Shown here: positions 24,734 through 33,905 of the stretch, in pieces
Layout of the letters: each line of letters starts with the position of its first letter
How positions within the stretch are numbered: the first letter of the stretch is position 1
NCBI RefSeq assembly: GCF_021044625.1
Contig: NZ_CP087999.1
Location: forward strand, 265,001 to 329,000
Direction of reading: 5' to 3'
Length of the DNA stretch: 64,000 bases
DNA from: Geomonas sp. RF6
GTDB taxonomy: Bacteria > Desulfobacterota > Desulfuromonadia > Geobacterales > Geobacteraceae
Translations under genes and position numbers: made by a program
Notes under the pieces: model-generated
The model's database searches: none
The model's input: only the letters and a program-made list of their open reading frames with translations
What the model was told of the DNA's origin: nothing

Positions 24734-26773
24734 CTAGAGAACCTCTTCGAGCTCGAGGTCGATGATATCGTGAGGCTCTTCCCCGACGAGGAGGGAGAGC
24801 TTCTGCGCCACGTCCCGGAAGGTCGGATCGGCCGCCTTTATCTCCCGGTACAGAGCTATGGCGGGAAGAGTTGCCCCGCGCCCCTCGTAGAGGGAGGCGA
24901 GTTCGTAGCGCAGTGTCATCTGCTCTTGCGGGGAGAGGTCCCGGACCAGGAGCCCCTTCTTCAGGAGGTCTTCCGCCTTTTCATCATCCCCCTTGCTGCG
25001 GTGCGACATCCCCTGCAGTATCAGGCAGTCGACGCGGCGCCGCGGATTCGCCGCAGCGGTTGCGAACTCCTGCAGGGCCGCATCGGGGCGCCCCATCTCC
25101 ATGTAGGCGATGCCGAGGTCATAGTGGGATTCGGCATCCTCCAGGTCGACGTTGTCCTCAGCTTCGATGCAACCGGGGAAGATATCGTCCCAGGTGACCC
25201 TCTCCACCGGCTCCTCCGCCACGGGCGCCGCATCAGCGCGCGGCTCGTCCTCCGCCGGCTCCAGGAAAGAGGCGAGAGCGTCATCCGGGAGCTCCAGCTC
25301 GAGCGACTTTTCCCCCTCCGCTGCCGGATCCTCCAGGGAAAGCTCGAATTCCGGTGCTTCTCCCGCTCCGTGGCCGGCGAAGAAGTCGAGCGCGTCTTCG
25401 TCCGCTCCACCTTTCTCCGGTGCGGCTTCCGCCGCCTCTTCGGTGGCTACCTCTCCCCACGGCAGATCTGCCGGCTCCGCATGGAACTCCTGCGTCAGAT
25501 CCGGCTCCTGCGTCAGGAATGGTTCCGACTCTTCCGGCCATTCGAGCTCCATCGATCCGTGCGCGGCAGGGAGAGAGTCCCCCGGCTCCGCATCGCTCTC
25601 CTCGATGTGCTCTTCGAAATCGAGGTCTATCTCTTCCTCCCAGGCGGAAGAGTGCTCCACTGCAGGGGGAGGCGCGGCTGCCGGCGTTGCCACAGTCGCA
25701 GCAGGGGAGGTCGCGGCATTCTGCAGAACCGGTGCCCTGAGGGCGTTCAGTTTCTCCCAATCGCCCGAGGCCTCGTACACCCGCCGAAGTCCTTCCTCCA
25801 CCTGCGGCTCGCCTCGCAGCGCTGCCGGGAGTGCAAGGTAAAGCGCTTCCAGCTCGCGCCCCTTCCCCTCTGCAAGGAAGCGCTCCGCATGTTGCGACAG
25901 AAGCTGAATTCCCCTTTCGTATGCACCGGCCTCGAGGCATGAACGGATGGAATCCCGCGCGATACCGAGGTCGTTCGGGAATAGCTGCGCCATCCGATCA
26001 AGGGCGGAGCGCACCTCCCCTTTCTCCCCCTTGCGCCGCAGCACCTCGCAAAGGAGCTGCCAGGCGCGCTGGTTCCCCTCGTTGTGCCGGAGAGCCTGCC
26101 TCAAGGCGGCAAGGGCGCCGTCCAGGTCTCCCTTCTGCACTCGCAGGGAAAGAAGCTCCAGTTCGTGCTCGTCCTTTCCGGGGAAGAGTTCCGCTATGCG
26201 GGAGGAAACCTTCACGGCGGCCGCCTCGTCGTCACTGTGCACCAGACGCTTGAAGAGAGCGGCAAAGGCGGCGTAGGAGGGGTCCTTCTGGCCGGTGGCG
26301 TACAGAAGCTCCGCGTGCTTCAGCTGCGTCGCGACGTTGTCGGCATCCAGCGCCAGCATCTCCTGCACGACCGCCACCGCCTTCGGCAGATCCCCCTGCT
26401 GTTCCAGGAGGCGAACAGTGCTGTTGTATTCGGCGAGCGCGTTCCCGGCGAGCCCCTGCTTCTGGTTCAGGATCGCGAGCGTATGGGAAATGGCAGGATT
26501 GCTGGAGTCCAGGCGCTGGATCTGCTTGTAGACCGCGATAGCCTTCAGGAAATACGAGTTCTCGGCATAGTGCTTCCCGATGTCCTCGTATTCGGCGATC
26601 GCCTCCTCCTTGCGGTTGTCCCGCACCAGGAGCTCGGCGAGCCGCTGCCTGAAGCGTATTTCGCGCGGGTCGAGGGCGACGATCTGCTGGTACTCCTTGA
26701 TCGCCTTGTCGATCTGCCCCTTCAGCACGAAACGCTGGGCGTTCTCCAGTAATTTGTCTTTCTTGGATGCCAA
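24734..26773 (-). CDS. Large TPR-repeat protein
   Basis: A 679-residue cytoplasmic protein. N-terminal tetratricopeptide repeats cover about residues 7-330 (for example AIKEYQQIVALDPRE, AIAVYKQIQRLDSSNP). A low-complexity acidic, Ala/Pro-rich linker spans about 340-540, and further TPRs lie at about 548-660 (AESHYDLGIAYMEMGRPDAAL). No signal peptide or enzyme motif. Such proteins are scaffolds; in Geobacter relatives they often sit near pilus or gliding genes, but nothing here gives a specific partner. It is followed upstream (to the right) by the transglutaminase operon with an 89-base gap. Confidence 0.85.
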   Translation of the reverse strand: MASKKDKLLENAQRFVLKGQIDKAIKEYQQIVALDPREIRFRQRLAELLVRDNRKEEAIAEYEDIGKHYAENSYFLKAIAVYKQIQRLDSSNPAISHTLAILNQKQGLAGNALAEYNSTVRLLEQQGDLPKAVAVVQEMLALDADNVATQLKHAELLYATGQKDPSYAAFAALFKRLVHSDDEAAAVKVSSRIAELFPGKDEHELELLSLRVQKGDLDGALAALRQALRHNEGNQRAWQLLCEVLRRKGEKGEVRSALDRMAQLFPNDLGIARDSIRSCLEAGAYERGIQLLSQHAERFLAEGKGRELEALYLALPAALRGEPQVEEGLRRVYEASGDWEKLNALRAPVLQNAATSPAATVATPAAAPPPAVEHSSAWEEEIDLDFEEHIEESDAEPGDSLPAAHGSMELEWPEESEPFLTQEPDLTQEFHAEPADLPWGEVATEEAAEAAPEKGGADEDALDFFAGHGAGEAPEFELSLEDPAAEGEKSLELELPDDALASFLEPAEDEPRADAAPVAEEPVERVTWDDIFPGCIEAEDNVDLEDAESHYDLGIAYMEMGRPDAALQEFATAAANPRRRVDCLILQGMSHRSKGDDEKAEDLLKKGLLVRDLSPQEQMTLRYELASLYEGRGATLPAIALYREIKAADPTFRDVAQKLSLLVGEEPHDIIDLELEEVL

Positions 26774-26862
26774 GATTTTCCCCTACATATCACTTAGAAA
26801 TACCGCCGAACAAAGTAAAACAAAGAGAGGACGATGTCAAGGATGCATCCCCGGGGGCGAAG

Positions 26863-28755
26863 TCACCGTCCTCCCCCCTCCCGCAGGGCCCGCAGGAGCC
26901 GCTTCAGACGGGCGACTTCGTCCGTTGTGAGCGAGCGATCGCCGTACAGTGCGCTCCCGTACACGGTGGCAAATTCCCGGACCGAGGGGTCAGCGCAACT
27001 GCGGGCAAGCTCGAAGATGCCGCGGTTGGCCGTGGGGAGCTCCGGGTATCGTCGCCGCACCGCTCGCACGAAGCGCCTGTAGAGCCGCTGCGACGGCGAT
27101 TTCGCCAGCTCTTTCAGGAGACGGTACAGGACGAAGAGGCCCAGCGGAGCGAGCACCACGGGGAGAAGCTGCCCCACCGAGACCTTCGGAGCGGAGAAGC
27201 TGCTCAGCCGCTCCCCTGCGCCGCGGAAGAGGTTTATCTGTTTTTCCAGGTTGTAGGTTACCACCGCCTTGTTCCAGTAAAACCCGAGGGTATCGACGAG
27301 GAGCCGCATCTGGCCGACGCGGGGGACGTTCCCCCCGAAGTTCAGAGACCAGCCGCTCGGGTCGATGGTGAGCCACCCTTTCCCCTCGAGGTATGCCTCC
27401 ACCCAGACGTGCGCCATGTCCTCCGTCACGAGGTAATACCCGCCGTTGTCGCTGTACACCCCGCCGCGGTATCCGCCGACCAGCCGGGCCGGGACCCCCG
27501 CGAGCCTCAGAAAGAGTGCGGCGGAGGAAGCGTAGTACTCGCAGTTCCCCTTCTTCTTCACGAAGAGGAACTGGTCCAGGGGATCGGTCCCGGTCGGAAG
27601 CTCCTTTGTGGAATAGGAGAGGCGCTGGGCGCGGAAGAAGCGCTCCATGCGGGAGACGATCTCTTCGGGGGGGGCGCCTGCGGCACTCTCCCTCGCTGCC
27701 TTCTGCAGGCGCGGCGGGAGGTGGGCGGGAAGCTCCAGGTAGAGCTCCCGGTCTATCCCCCCTCTCAGGCGGATGCGGTCCGAGGGGGTGGAGACGGCCT
27801 GGTAGCTGATCCGGGAGGATCTTGGCGCGGAAGTCGTGAAGACGAGATCCGAGGCAGCGGCCCGGCGCACGCCGCTTAGCGACAAGGGGTGGTTCAGCGC
27901 CAGGAGGTAGGGGGAATTGGAAGGTTCCGGGTAGAAGGTCTGCTCCACCGAGAGCCCCCCCTTTACCGGAATCGGTACCTCCTCCGGATCCCCCTCGCGT
28001 ACCCAGCTGTCACCCTGGAAGCCGTTCAGGACGATGCCGCGCCAGTACAGGCGATCCTCGGGGAGCTTCTGGCACACTACCCGAAAGGCGGGGGTCTGCA
28101 CCGCAGTGATGCTCGAGGTCTTTCCCGGCGTCACCTTCTCCGTGAATCCCACAGTTCCCCTCCCCCCCTGGTCCACGTTCCAGATCGGGTACTGGGTGCG
28201 GGGGAGCACCACGAAGAGAAGGAGCATGATCGGGACGGTCGCGGCAGGCAAAAGAAGCGACGTCCCCAGCACCTTTCTCAGGGCGCGGCGGTCCAGAGTC
28301 ATCTCCGGGTCGTGGACGTGGAAGGCAAGAAGCACCAGCGAGACCGCGAGGAGCACGAGGAGGAGCAGGAGATAGGCGAGGAAAATCCCGGTGAGGTTGT
28401 AAAGGGACGACGCGGCGAGGCAAAAGAGGGAGAGGGCGAAAATCTGCAGGTAGTTCCTGCCGCTCTTCTCGGAGAGGAGGCGCACCGCAAGGAGAGCCAC
28501 CAGGAGGTTCGCCGTCACCTGCACGAGGTCGGAGAGGGAAAAGCGCGCTCCGTAGTAGAGGAAGAAGAGGATGGAGAGCCCGGTGAGGAACCACCCGCTT
28601 CGGGATACCCCTCTCCGGTCGAGACAGATCCCGCCGGCCAGCGCCAGCGGAAAGAAGTACTTCGCCACCATGTCGAGGTACGGCATGAGGGGAAGGTAGC
28701 CGATGACGGCGCTTCCAAGCGAAAAGATGGCGATTATCGTCCTAATTCTTACCAT
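26863..28755 (-). CDS. Membrane-bound transglutaminase-like protein (DUF3488/TgpA type)
   Basis: A 630-residue protein. ATG 28755 is chosen because it overlaps the DUF58 gene end by 14 bases and begins with a hydrophobic helix (MVRIRTIIAIFSLGSAVIGYL). About six transmembrane helices fill residues 5-200; a periplasmic transglutaminase domain follows with Cys in KKGNCEYYASS, His in DMAHVWVEAYL and Asp in LTIDPSGW. A last helix lies near 540 and a cytoplasmic tail follows. With MoxR and DUF58 this is the common three-gene module, in which TgpA-like enzymes are thought to act on the cell envelope. The substrate is unknown. Confidence 0.9.
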   Translation of the reverse strand: MVRIRTIIAIFSLGSAVIGYLPLMPYLDMVAKYFFPLALAGGICLDRRGVSRSGWFLTGLSILFFLYYGARFSLSDLVQVTANLLVALLAVRLLSEKSGRNYLQIFALSLFCLAASSLYNLTGIFLAYLLLLLVLLAVSLVLLAFHVHDPEMTLDRRALRKVLGTSLLLPAATVPIMLLLFVVLPRTQYPIWNVDQGGRGTVGFTEKVTPGKTSSITAVQTPAFRVVCQKLPEDRLYWRGIVLNGFQGDSWVREGDPEEVPIPVKGGLSVEQTFYPEPSNSPYLLALNHPLSLSGVRRAAASDLVFTTSAPRSSRISYQAVSTPSDRIRLRGGIDRELYLELPAHLPPRLQKAARESAAGAPPEEIVSRMERFFRAQRLSYSTKELPTGTDPLDQFLFVKKKGNCEYYASSAALFLRLAGVPARLVGGYRGGVYSDNGGYYLVTEDMAHVWVEAYLEGKGWLTIDPSGWSLNFGGNVPRVGQMRLLVDTLGFYWNKAVVTYNLEKQINLFRGAGERLSSFSAPKVSVGQLLPVVLAPLGLFVLYRLLKELAKSPSQRLYRRFVRAVRRRYPELPTANRGIFELARSCADPSVREFATVYGSALYGDRSLTTDEVARLKRLLRALREGGGR

Positions 28756-29578
28756 ACAGGGCCAGTTCCCCCAAAAGTTGCAACCTGTGCTGCCGCGTGT
28801 TTCCTGCCGCCACACGCTTTTCCCCCACCTTCAGCCCCACCGGCCGCCCCACCTTCAGGAGACGGTTGATAAGGTAGGCGCCGTGGCTCAGGCGATCCTC
28901 CATGTTTCGCCCCGGCAGGAGTTCCGGCTCGATGATCACCGGCTCATCGGCGGTGGCGGAAAGCTCCTTCACCTTGAAGACCTCGTGCTTTGCCGAGAGG
29001 CGCCAGTGGATCAGCTTCAGCGACTCGCCGCCGCGGTAGTCGGAGATCTTCACCAGTTCGCCGTCATACCCGGGGGAAAGGGGGGTGAGATCGGAACCGG
29101 CATCGGGAGGGGCGACGGGGGTGGCCACCGGGAAGGAGCGCGGGGCGGGAAAGACGGTGACGCTCGACTGCACCGGCACCTGGCGGCGGCGCACGAAGAA
29201 GTGGACCGGGAAGGAGGAGCCGACCACCGCACAAGTGATCGTGTGCAGGCCGCGCTCCGGGAAGGCGTGCAGAAAGCTCACCTTCTGCGCCCCTCCCCTT
29301 TCCACGACCGTGCAGAGTGCCTCCGTCCCGCAAAGGGCTATCCGGATGAGAAACGACGGGAGGAAGCGGCGCCGGTTGATGATGAGCACCGAGACGAGCG
29401 TCTGCACCCCGGCATAGACCTCATCCGGCACCTGCAGCCGCACCTCGAGGTTGCGGATGTTCAGCCACCCCATGAGGCCCGATACCGCCATGAAGCCGAG
29501 CATGGCCGAGACTATGAGGAAGAGGAGATTGTTCCCGGTATTGACCGCAGCGACGCCGAGACCGAGGGTGGTGGCCAC
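28742..29578 (-). CDS. DUF58 protein (vWA-like), MoxR partner
   Basis: A 278-residue protein starting at GTG 29578 behind AAGGGAGG. The similarity to family starts extends a few codons further upstream (LTKGGGFFVATT), but no start codon is available there. AAVNTGNNLLFLIVSAMLGFM and the next helix form the N-terminal membrane hairpin. The DUF58 signature is in GELVKISDYRGGESLKLIHWRLSAKH (about 188-213), followed by DEPVIIEPE. DUF58 proteins pair with MoxR ATPases and are thought to help metal-dependent assembly or envelope stress functions. The protein is short of the typical 300-400 residues, with a truncated vWA C-terminus. Confidence 0.88.
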   Translation of the reverse strand: MATTLGLGVAAVNTGNNLLFLIVSAMLGFMAVSGLMGWLNIRNLEVRLQVPDEVYAGVQTLVSVLIINRRRFLPSFLIRIALCGTEALCTVVERGGAQKVSFLHAFPERGLHTITCAVVGSSFPVHFFVRRRQVPVQSSVTVFPAPRSFPVATPVAPPDAGSDLTPLSPGYDGELVKISDYRGGESLKLIHWRLSAKHEVFKVKELSATADEPVIIEPELLPGRNMEDRLSHGAYLINRLLKVGRPVGLKVGEKRVAAGNTRQHRLQLLGELALYGKN

Positions 29579-29604
29579 GAAAAGCCCCCCTCCCTTGGTG
29601 AGCT

Positions 29605-30546
29605 CTATGTGAGGGGGAGCGGAATCTCTTTCAGGATGCCGTTTAATAGCTCCTCCTTGTTCACCCCCTCCTGCTCCGGCCGCACAAGGATGCGGTGCGA
29701 GCAGACGGTGGTGGCGACAGTGCGGACGTCCTCCGGGGCGACAAAAGACCTGCCGTCGAGGTATGCCGCAGCCTTTGCCGCGTCAACGAGCCCTATCGCG
29801 CCACGGGTGGAGATGCCGGTGAGGATGAGCGGGTGGGTGCGGGACTTCCTGACAATGGAATAGACGTAGTCGGTGACCTTCTCCCCCACATACACGGAGT
29901 GGCGCACCGCAGCGATCGCCTCGAGGAGGTCGTCCCTGCTCACCATCGGCTGGATGTGCATGAGCTCGTCCCTGATGCTCCCTTGCCTGATGATGATCTT
30001 CTCCATCTCCTCCGGCGGGTAGCCGATGCCGCTTTTCATGATGAAGCGGTCCATCTGCGACTCGGGGAGGGGAAAGGTACCGACCTGTTCCACCGGGTTC
30101 TGGGTCGCCAGGACGAAGAAGGGATCAGGGAGGGTGTAGGTAACACCTTCCACCGTCACCCGCCGCTCCTCCATCGCCTCGAGGAGCGCGCTCTGCGTCT
30201 TCGGCATGGCGCGGTTTATCTCGTCGATGAGAACGATGTTGTTGAAGATCGGCCCCTTGATGAAGATAAAGCGCCCCTCGGTCCGGTCGTATATGGAGAG
30301 ACCGGTGATGTCGGAGGGGAGAAGGTCGCTGGTGCACTGGACCCTCCCGAAGGAAAGGCCGAGGGAACCGGCAAAGGCGAGAGCCATCGTCGTCTTCCCA
30401 AGCCCCGGTATGTCCTCGAGGAGCATGTGCCCTCCGGTCAGAAGAGCCATGAGGCAGAGCCGGACCGCCTCCCCTTTTCCCTGAAGCCGCTCGCCCGAGA
30501 GGCTCTCAAGGACTGCGCATATCTCGTCTCGTTTCGGAAGGTGCAT
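29605..30546 (-). CDS. MoxR-family AAA+ ATPase
   Basis: A 313-residue protein. The ATG at 30546 (MHLPKRDEICAVLE) is chosen because family similarity starts there and GAGG precedes it; a longer frame upstream runs through repeat DNA. Walker A-like GLGKTTMALAFAGSLG (about 47-62), Walker B IVLIDEINRAMPK (about 107-119) and sensor FFVLATQNPVEQ (about 148-159) are present, as is the lid segment ISTRGAIGLVDAAKAAA. MoxR chaperones activate partner proteins through a DUF58/vWA subunit, here encoded 26 bases downstream. Confidence 0.93.
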   Translation of the reverse strand: MHLPKRDEICAVLESLSGERLQGKGEAVRLCLMALLTGGHMLLEDIPGLGKTTMALAFAGSLGLSFGRVQCTSDLLPSDITGLSIYDRTEGRFIFIKGPIFNNIVLIDEINRAMPKTQSALLEAMEERRVTVEGVTYTLPDPFFVLATQNPVEQVGTFPLPESQMDRFIMKSGIGYPPEEMEKIIIRQGSIRDELMHIQPMVSRDDLLEAIAAVRHSVYVGEKVTDYVYSIVRKSRTHPLILTGISTRGAIGLVDAAKAAAYLDGRSFVAPEDVRTVATTVCSHRILVRPEQEGVNKEELLNGILKEIPLPLT

Positions 30547-30889
30547 TGGTGCCTCGAAAATTGGTCCAGCGCCTAGTATAGCAAAGTGCTCCAGGCGCCG
30601 TCCTGAACGCATTTTAAGGGTGACTTGAAACGAAGAGCATGCCCGGCGCATGCGGAACAGGCGCCGCAAAACGTTCCCCCTCCCTTGACGGGAGGGGGGC
30701 AGGGGGTGGGTGAAGCTGCCATCTGCCGGAATGGCGCGCACCTTCCCCCCCCACCCTGTCCCTCCCCCGCAAGGGGGGAGGGGACGTCCCTATCGCCTCT
30801 CTGAAATAATCCGCAAGTGTCTTTGGAGGGGAATCCGCGCGAGCGTGCCCCCTCCCTTGACGGGAGGGGAGCCGGGAAGCGGCTGGCGG
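30547..30889. other. Intergenic region made largely of GC-rich dispersed repeats
   Basis: The 343-base gap between SDR and MoxR genes contains the G/C-run repeat at 30671-30790 and a further related half at 30847-30872 (CCCTCCCTTGACGGGAGGGG). No coding or RNA feature is recognised; the MoxR promoter must lie in the 30547-30670 stretch, where I see no consensus boxes. Confidence 0.5.
30671..30790. repeat. Dispersed intergenic repeat, copy 1
   Basis: CCCCCTCCCTTGACGGGAG, AAGCTGCCATCTGCC and CACCCTGTCCCTCCCCCGC occur in this order and recur, in inverted orientation, at 62311-62415 with only small differences. Each end is itself a small palindrome. The element is non-coding. Shorter relatives (GGGAGGGACAGGGTGGGG-type) are seen near 12575 and 39825. 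Confidence 0.85.
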
Positions 30890-31651
30890 TTACGGGTAGG
30901 GCTGCCCGGTCGGGCGGATCATCATTTCGTTGATATTTACATGAGGGGGGAGGGAGACAAGAAACTGGATCCCCTCGGCGATGTCCTGCGGCTGCAGGAG
31001 CTTTCCGAACTGCTCCACGGTTTTTCCGAAGTTCTCGGCGTTGTAGCCGGCGACGCCCTGGAACTCGCTTACCACAATTCCCGGCATGATCACGGAGACT
31101 CGCACCCCCGCGGTGCACACTTCACGTCTCAGTGCTTCGGCCATGGCGCCGACCGCAAACTTGCTTGAGCCGTAGAATCCACTGAAGGGGGAGATGTTTC
31201 GGCCGACGCTGGAGCCTACAACCACGATGTCCCCCCCCTTGCGCTGCACCAGGTAGTGCCCGGCGCGCCGCAAAAGACGCCCTGCCCCGAGGACATTGAC
31301 ATCATACACCTCCTGCCACTGCGATTCATCGCTGTGCAGGATTCCTCCGGCGAGACCGCGCCCCGCATTGACCACCACGATGTCGTATTTCGATCCTCCC
31401 CGCGTCCAGGAAGTCGCCTGCTCCAGGAGGTTGTCGATGTCCTCCTCGCGGCTGGCATCCCCCGCAACCGCGAGAGCCTTCCCCCCCTGCGACTCGATCA
31501 AGCGAACCAACTCGTCCAGTCGCTCCTGCCGCCGCGCTTGTACCACCACCGCAGCGCCGGCCTTTGCGAGGGCGAGTGCGGTGGCGTATCCGATTCCGGA
31601 GCTTGCCCCGGTTACGATGGCGGTTTTCCCTGCGAGGGTCTGGGTGTGCAT
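30890..31651 (-). CDS. Short-chain dehydrogenase/reductase
   Basis: A 253-residue classical SDR with AAGGAGG before the ATG. The cofactor motif TGASSGIG is at 14-21, NAGRG near 94, and the catalytic Ser and YxxSK-type motif read VGSSVG and FYGSSKFAVG (Tyr about 158; YGSSK keeps Tyr and Lys). The C-terminal PPHVNINEMMIRPTGQ is the ending typical of YdfG/serine-dehydrogenase-like SDRs. Substrate unknown. It is upstream-isolated, followed after 45 bases of minus-strand spacing by tcdA's 3' end, so co-transcription from tcdA is possible. Confidence 0.88.
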   Translation of the reverse strand: MHTQTLAGKTAIVTGASSGIGYATALALAKAGAAVVVQARRQERLDELVRLIESQGGKALAVAGDASREEDIDNLLEQATSWTRGGSKYDIVVVNAGRGLAGGILHSDESQWQEVYDVNVLGAGRLLRRAGHYLVQRKGGDIVVVGSSVGRNISPFSGFYGSSKFAVGAMAEALRREVCTAGVRVSVIMPGIVVSEFQGVAGYNAENFGKTVEQFGKLLQPQDIAEGIQFLVSLPPHVNINEMMIRPTGQPYP

Positions 31652-31696
31652 CGGTGGCCTCCTTGTGGGTCAGTAGATTGAATTACAGGCAGTGTC

Positions 31697-32470
31697 TCAC
31701 GCCGCGGGGGCAAGTATATCATTGACGACCACACCCGCCATGGTGAGGCCGAAGATGGAAGGGATGTAGGACATGCTCCCGAGGATTACGCGCCTGTGTT
31801 CGCAGGAGAAACGCTGATCGTCCTTGTTGGGACAGATGCAGTTTCCCTTGCACCCGCCGGCTTGGGTCTCCTGCGCCTGGTATTCCTCGGTGGAGTACAC
31901 GACCTTTACGCCGTTTTCCACTCCCTGCTTTTTCAGGAGCTTGCGCACCGAGCGCGCCATGCGGCACTTCTGCGTCTCGGAGATGTCCCCCACCTTGATC
32001 TGGGTCGGGTCGAGCTTCGCTGCGGCACCCATGCTGGAAACGATCCGTATGCCACGCTCCTTGCAGCGGCGAATGAGGTGCAGCTTACTGGTGATGTGGT
32101 CGATGGCGTCGACGACGTAGTCGTAATGGTCGGCAAGGAGAAAGTCGCTGTTATCGGCGGAGTAGAAGTCCTGGTAGGGGACGATTTCGGCGTCCGGGCT
32201 GATGAGGCGCAGGCGCTGGGCCATGACGTCCGCTTTCGGTTTACCGACGGTGCCGTCCATGGCGTGGATCTGGCGGTTCACGTTGGTAAGGCAGATGTCG
32301 TCGAAGTCCACGATGACGAGCCGTCCGACACCGGCGCGGCAGAGGGCCTCGGCAGCGTAGCCGCCGACCCCGCCAAGGCCGAAAACGGCAACGGTTGAGT
32401 TCTTTAACTTATCGAGCCCGGCGGAGCCGATAAGAAGCTCCGTGCGGGAGAAGCGGTGCAGATGTGACAT
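31697..32470 (-). CDS. tcdA: tRNA threonylcarbamoyladenosine dehydratase
   Basis: A 257-residue E1-like enzyme. The nucleotide-binding GLGGVGGYAAEALCRAG lies at about 31-47, followed by VIVDFDDICLTNVNRQ, and the C-terminal part has GGCKGNCICPNKDDQRF and GSMSYIPSIFGLTMAG, typical of TcdA/CsdL. The enzyme uses ATP to cyclise t6A37 of tRNA to ct6A. Its substrate t6A is made by a pathway that includes the Sua5-type enzyme encoded at 38016. No cysteine desulfurase partner is adjacent. Confidence 0.93.
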   Translation of the reverse strand: MSHLHRFSRTELLIGSAGLDKLKNSTVAVFGLGGVGGYAAEALCRAGVGRLVIVDFDDICLTNVNRQIHAMDGTVGKPKADVMAQRLRLISPDAEIVPYQDFYSADNSDFLLADHYDYVVDAIDHITSKLHLIRRCKERGIRIVSSMGAAAKLDPTQIKVGDISETQKCRMARSVRKLLKKQGVENGVKVVYSTEEYQAQETQAGGCKGNCICPNKDDQRFSCEHRRVILGSMSYIPSIFGLTMAGVVVNDILAPAA

Positions 32471-32606
32471 GTAGTAACCTCGGATTGCGAATTGGGCAAA
32501 CGTCGCAAAGAAGGTGCTGGCAACAGTCCGCCCTTGGGCGCGCGAGCGCCTCGACCACTATAGACCGACTCGCCCCACTAATGAAAGAGAAAGTTACAAC
32601 GACAAA

Positions 32607-32629
32607 GAGGCGGCCAAAATAGCCGCCTC
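32607..32629 (-). terminator. Hairpin after queE, probable terminator
   Basis: GAGGCGGC pairs with GCCGCCTC around a seven-base loop (ATTTTGG-type on the minus strand). On the minus strand it is followed by TTTGTCG, a poor T run, so efficiency is uncertain. It lies 40 bases after the queE stop. Confidence 0.6.
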
Positions 32630-32668
32630 CCGTCGATATCTCTGCCCTTCCCGCTGACCGCTACCCCT

Positions 32669-33430
32669 TCACAGCTGCCCCATGAACTTATGCGTCTGCG
32701 GGATGACCCGTACCTCTCTCAGCTTCGCATCGGCGAATTCCTGCAGTTCCAGCGTGCGCAGGGGAGAGAGCGAGACGGTGCCGTCGGCTCGCGTGACCGG
32801 CTGCAAAATGAGGGGGATGTTGCGGTCCACGGCGGCTATCATGCTGCAGCTGCGCTCGATCTCCCAGTTCTGTGTGGAGTCGTCCACCACCAGCTTGACA
32901 TACGCCTGCTTCCGGGCCGCCAGCGCCAGAAAAGCCTCGTGCTTCTCCCACACGGGGTTCACCCCGGAAGCGGACGGCAGCTTGAAGTCCATCGCTACAT
33001 AGTCGACATAGTCGATGAGCGGGGCGAGCGCCTCCGGGAGGGTGCCGTTTGTCTCCAGATGGACCGGCAGGATCTCGTGCAGTTCGGGAAGCCATTCCAG
33101 GAGCGCTTTTCCATGGAGCAGCGGCTCACCGCCGGTCACGCTTATGGAGTGGTGGATTGCGGGCCACGCCTCCGCCCAGCGCCTGATGTGGGAGATCACC
33201 TGTTCCCCCTGCACCGGGTTGGTAAGGGTGACGAAATCCCGGCGGCCGGGGGTCATTTCCAGCTGGCAGAGCTCCGGCACTTCATGGACTCCCGCCGTAT
33301 CGCAGTAGGAGCAGTCGAGGTTGCATCCCGCGAGCCTGAGAAAGATCTGGCGCAGTCCCACCAGAATTCCTTCCCCTTGTATCGAAGAAAAGCACTCCGT
33401 CACAGGGGCTTGCGCCATGCCGTTACTCAT
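32669..33430 (-). CDS. queE: 7-carboxy-7-deazaguanine synthase
   Basis: A 253-residue radical SAM enzyme of queuosine synthesis. TECFSSIQGEGILVG (about 11-25) and the cluster motif GCNLDCSYCDT (Cys36, Cys40, Cys43; CX3CX2C) identify it, with SVTGGEPLLHG near 95 and HLETNGT near 123. It converts 6-carboxytetrahydropterin to 7-carboxy-7-deazaguanine. The start overlaps the queD stop by eight bases; an alternative ATG four codons later is possible. QueE and QueD are consecutive steps, so the pair is a functional operon; queC is not in the window. Confidence 0.95.
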   Translation of the reverse strand: MSNGMAQAPVTECFSSIQGEGILVGLRQIFLRLAGCNLDCSYCDTAGVHEVPELCQLEMTPGRRDFVTLTNPVQGEQVISHIRRWAEAWPAIHHSISVTGGEPLLHGKALLEWLPELHEILPVHLETNGTLPEALAPLIDYVDYVAMDFKLPSASGVNPVWEKHEAFLALAARKQAYVKLVVDDSTQNWEIERSCSMIAAVDRNIPLILQPVTRADGTVSLSPLRTLELQEFADAKLREVRVIPQTHKFMGQL

Positions 33431-33791
33431 AGTAGCTCGCAGCGGCGAAATCGGACTCCCATACGGTCACCATCTCCACCTTCACCTTCTGCTCAGCGAA
33501 GATCTTCGTGAGCTCACCGTAGAGGTAGCGCGCGATGTTCTCGGAAGAGGGGGAATCTTCGAGGAAGGGGGGAAGCTCGTTCAGGTATTTATGGTCCAGG
33601 GTCTTCAGAAGGGTGTTGGTCTCCCGCTTCAGAATCTTGAAGTCGATGCCGAGACCTGCCTTATCGAGCTCCGTCGTCGTGACAGAAACTTCGACCTTCC
33701 AGTTGTGACCATGCAGGTTCTCACAGTCTCCCTGGTAATGAATCAGGTTGTGAGCTGCTGCGAAAGATGTGTGAATGGTGAGACGGTACAT
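33423..33791 (-). CDS. queD: 6-carboxytetrahydropterin synthase
   Basis: A 122-residue QueD/PTPS-like enzyme with CGGAGGAAAC before the ATG. The zinc ligands His14, His27 and His29 and the nearby Cys23 are visible in FAAAHNLIHYQGDCENLHGH; DHKYLNE and the C-terminal VTVWES (Glu) complete the active site. It makes 6-carboxy-5,6,7,8-tetrahydropterin from dihydroneopterin triphosphate for queuosine. No preQ1 riboswitch is recognisable in the leader; a minus-strand TATATT near 33823 may be the -10. Confidence 0.95.
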   Translation of the reverse strand: MYRLTIHTSFAAAHNLIHYQGDCENLHGHNWKVEVSVTTTELDKAGLGIDFKILKRETNTLLKTLDHKYLNELPPFLEDSPSSENIARYLYGELTKIFAEQKVKVEMVTVWESDFAAASYYE

Positions 33792-33905
33792 GTTTCCTCC
33801 GGATTAAAGACATTTTGACTGCGGCCAATATATCACGCCACCGGCACCTTTGCCAGAGAAAGGCCAAACGGCGCGACGGGTGTCCGTGTGGTCAATGTGG
33901 TCCAT

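Noticed and set aside
33792-33905. A preQ1 riboswitch before queD
   Set aside because: The leader is short and lacks the A-rich tail and pseudoknot pairing expected for preQ1 classes.
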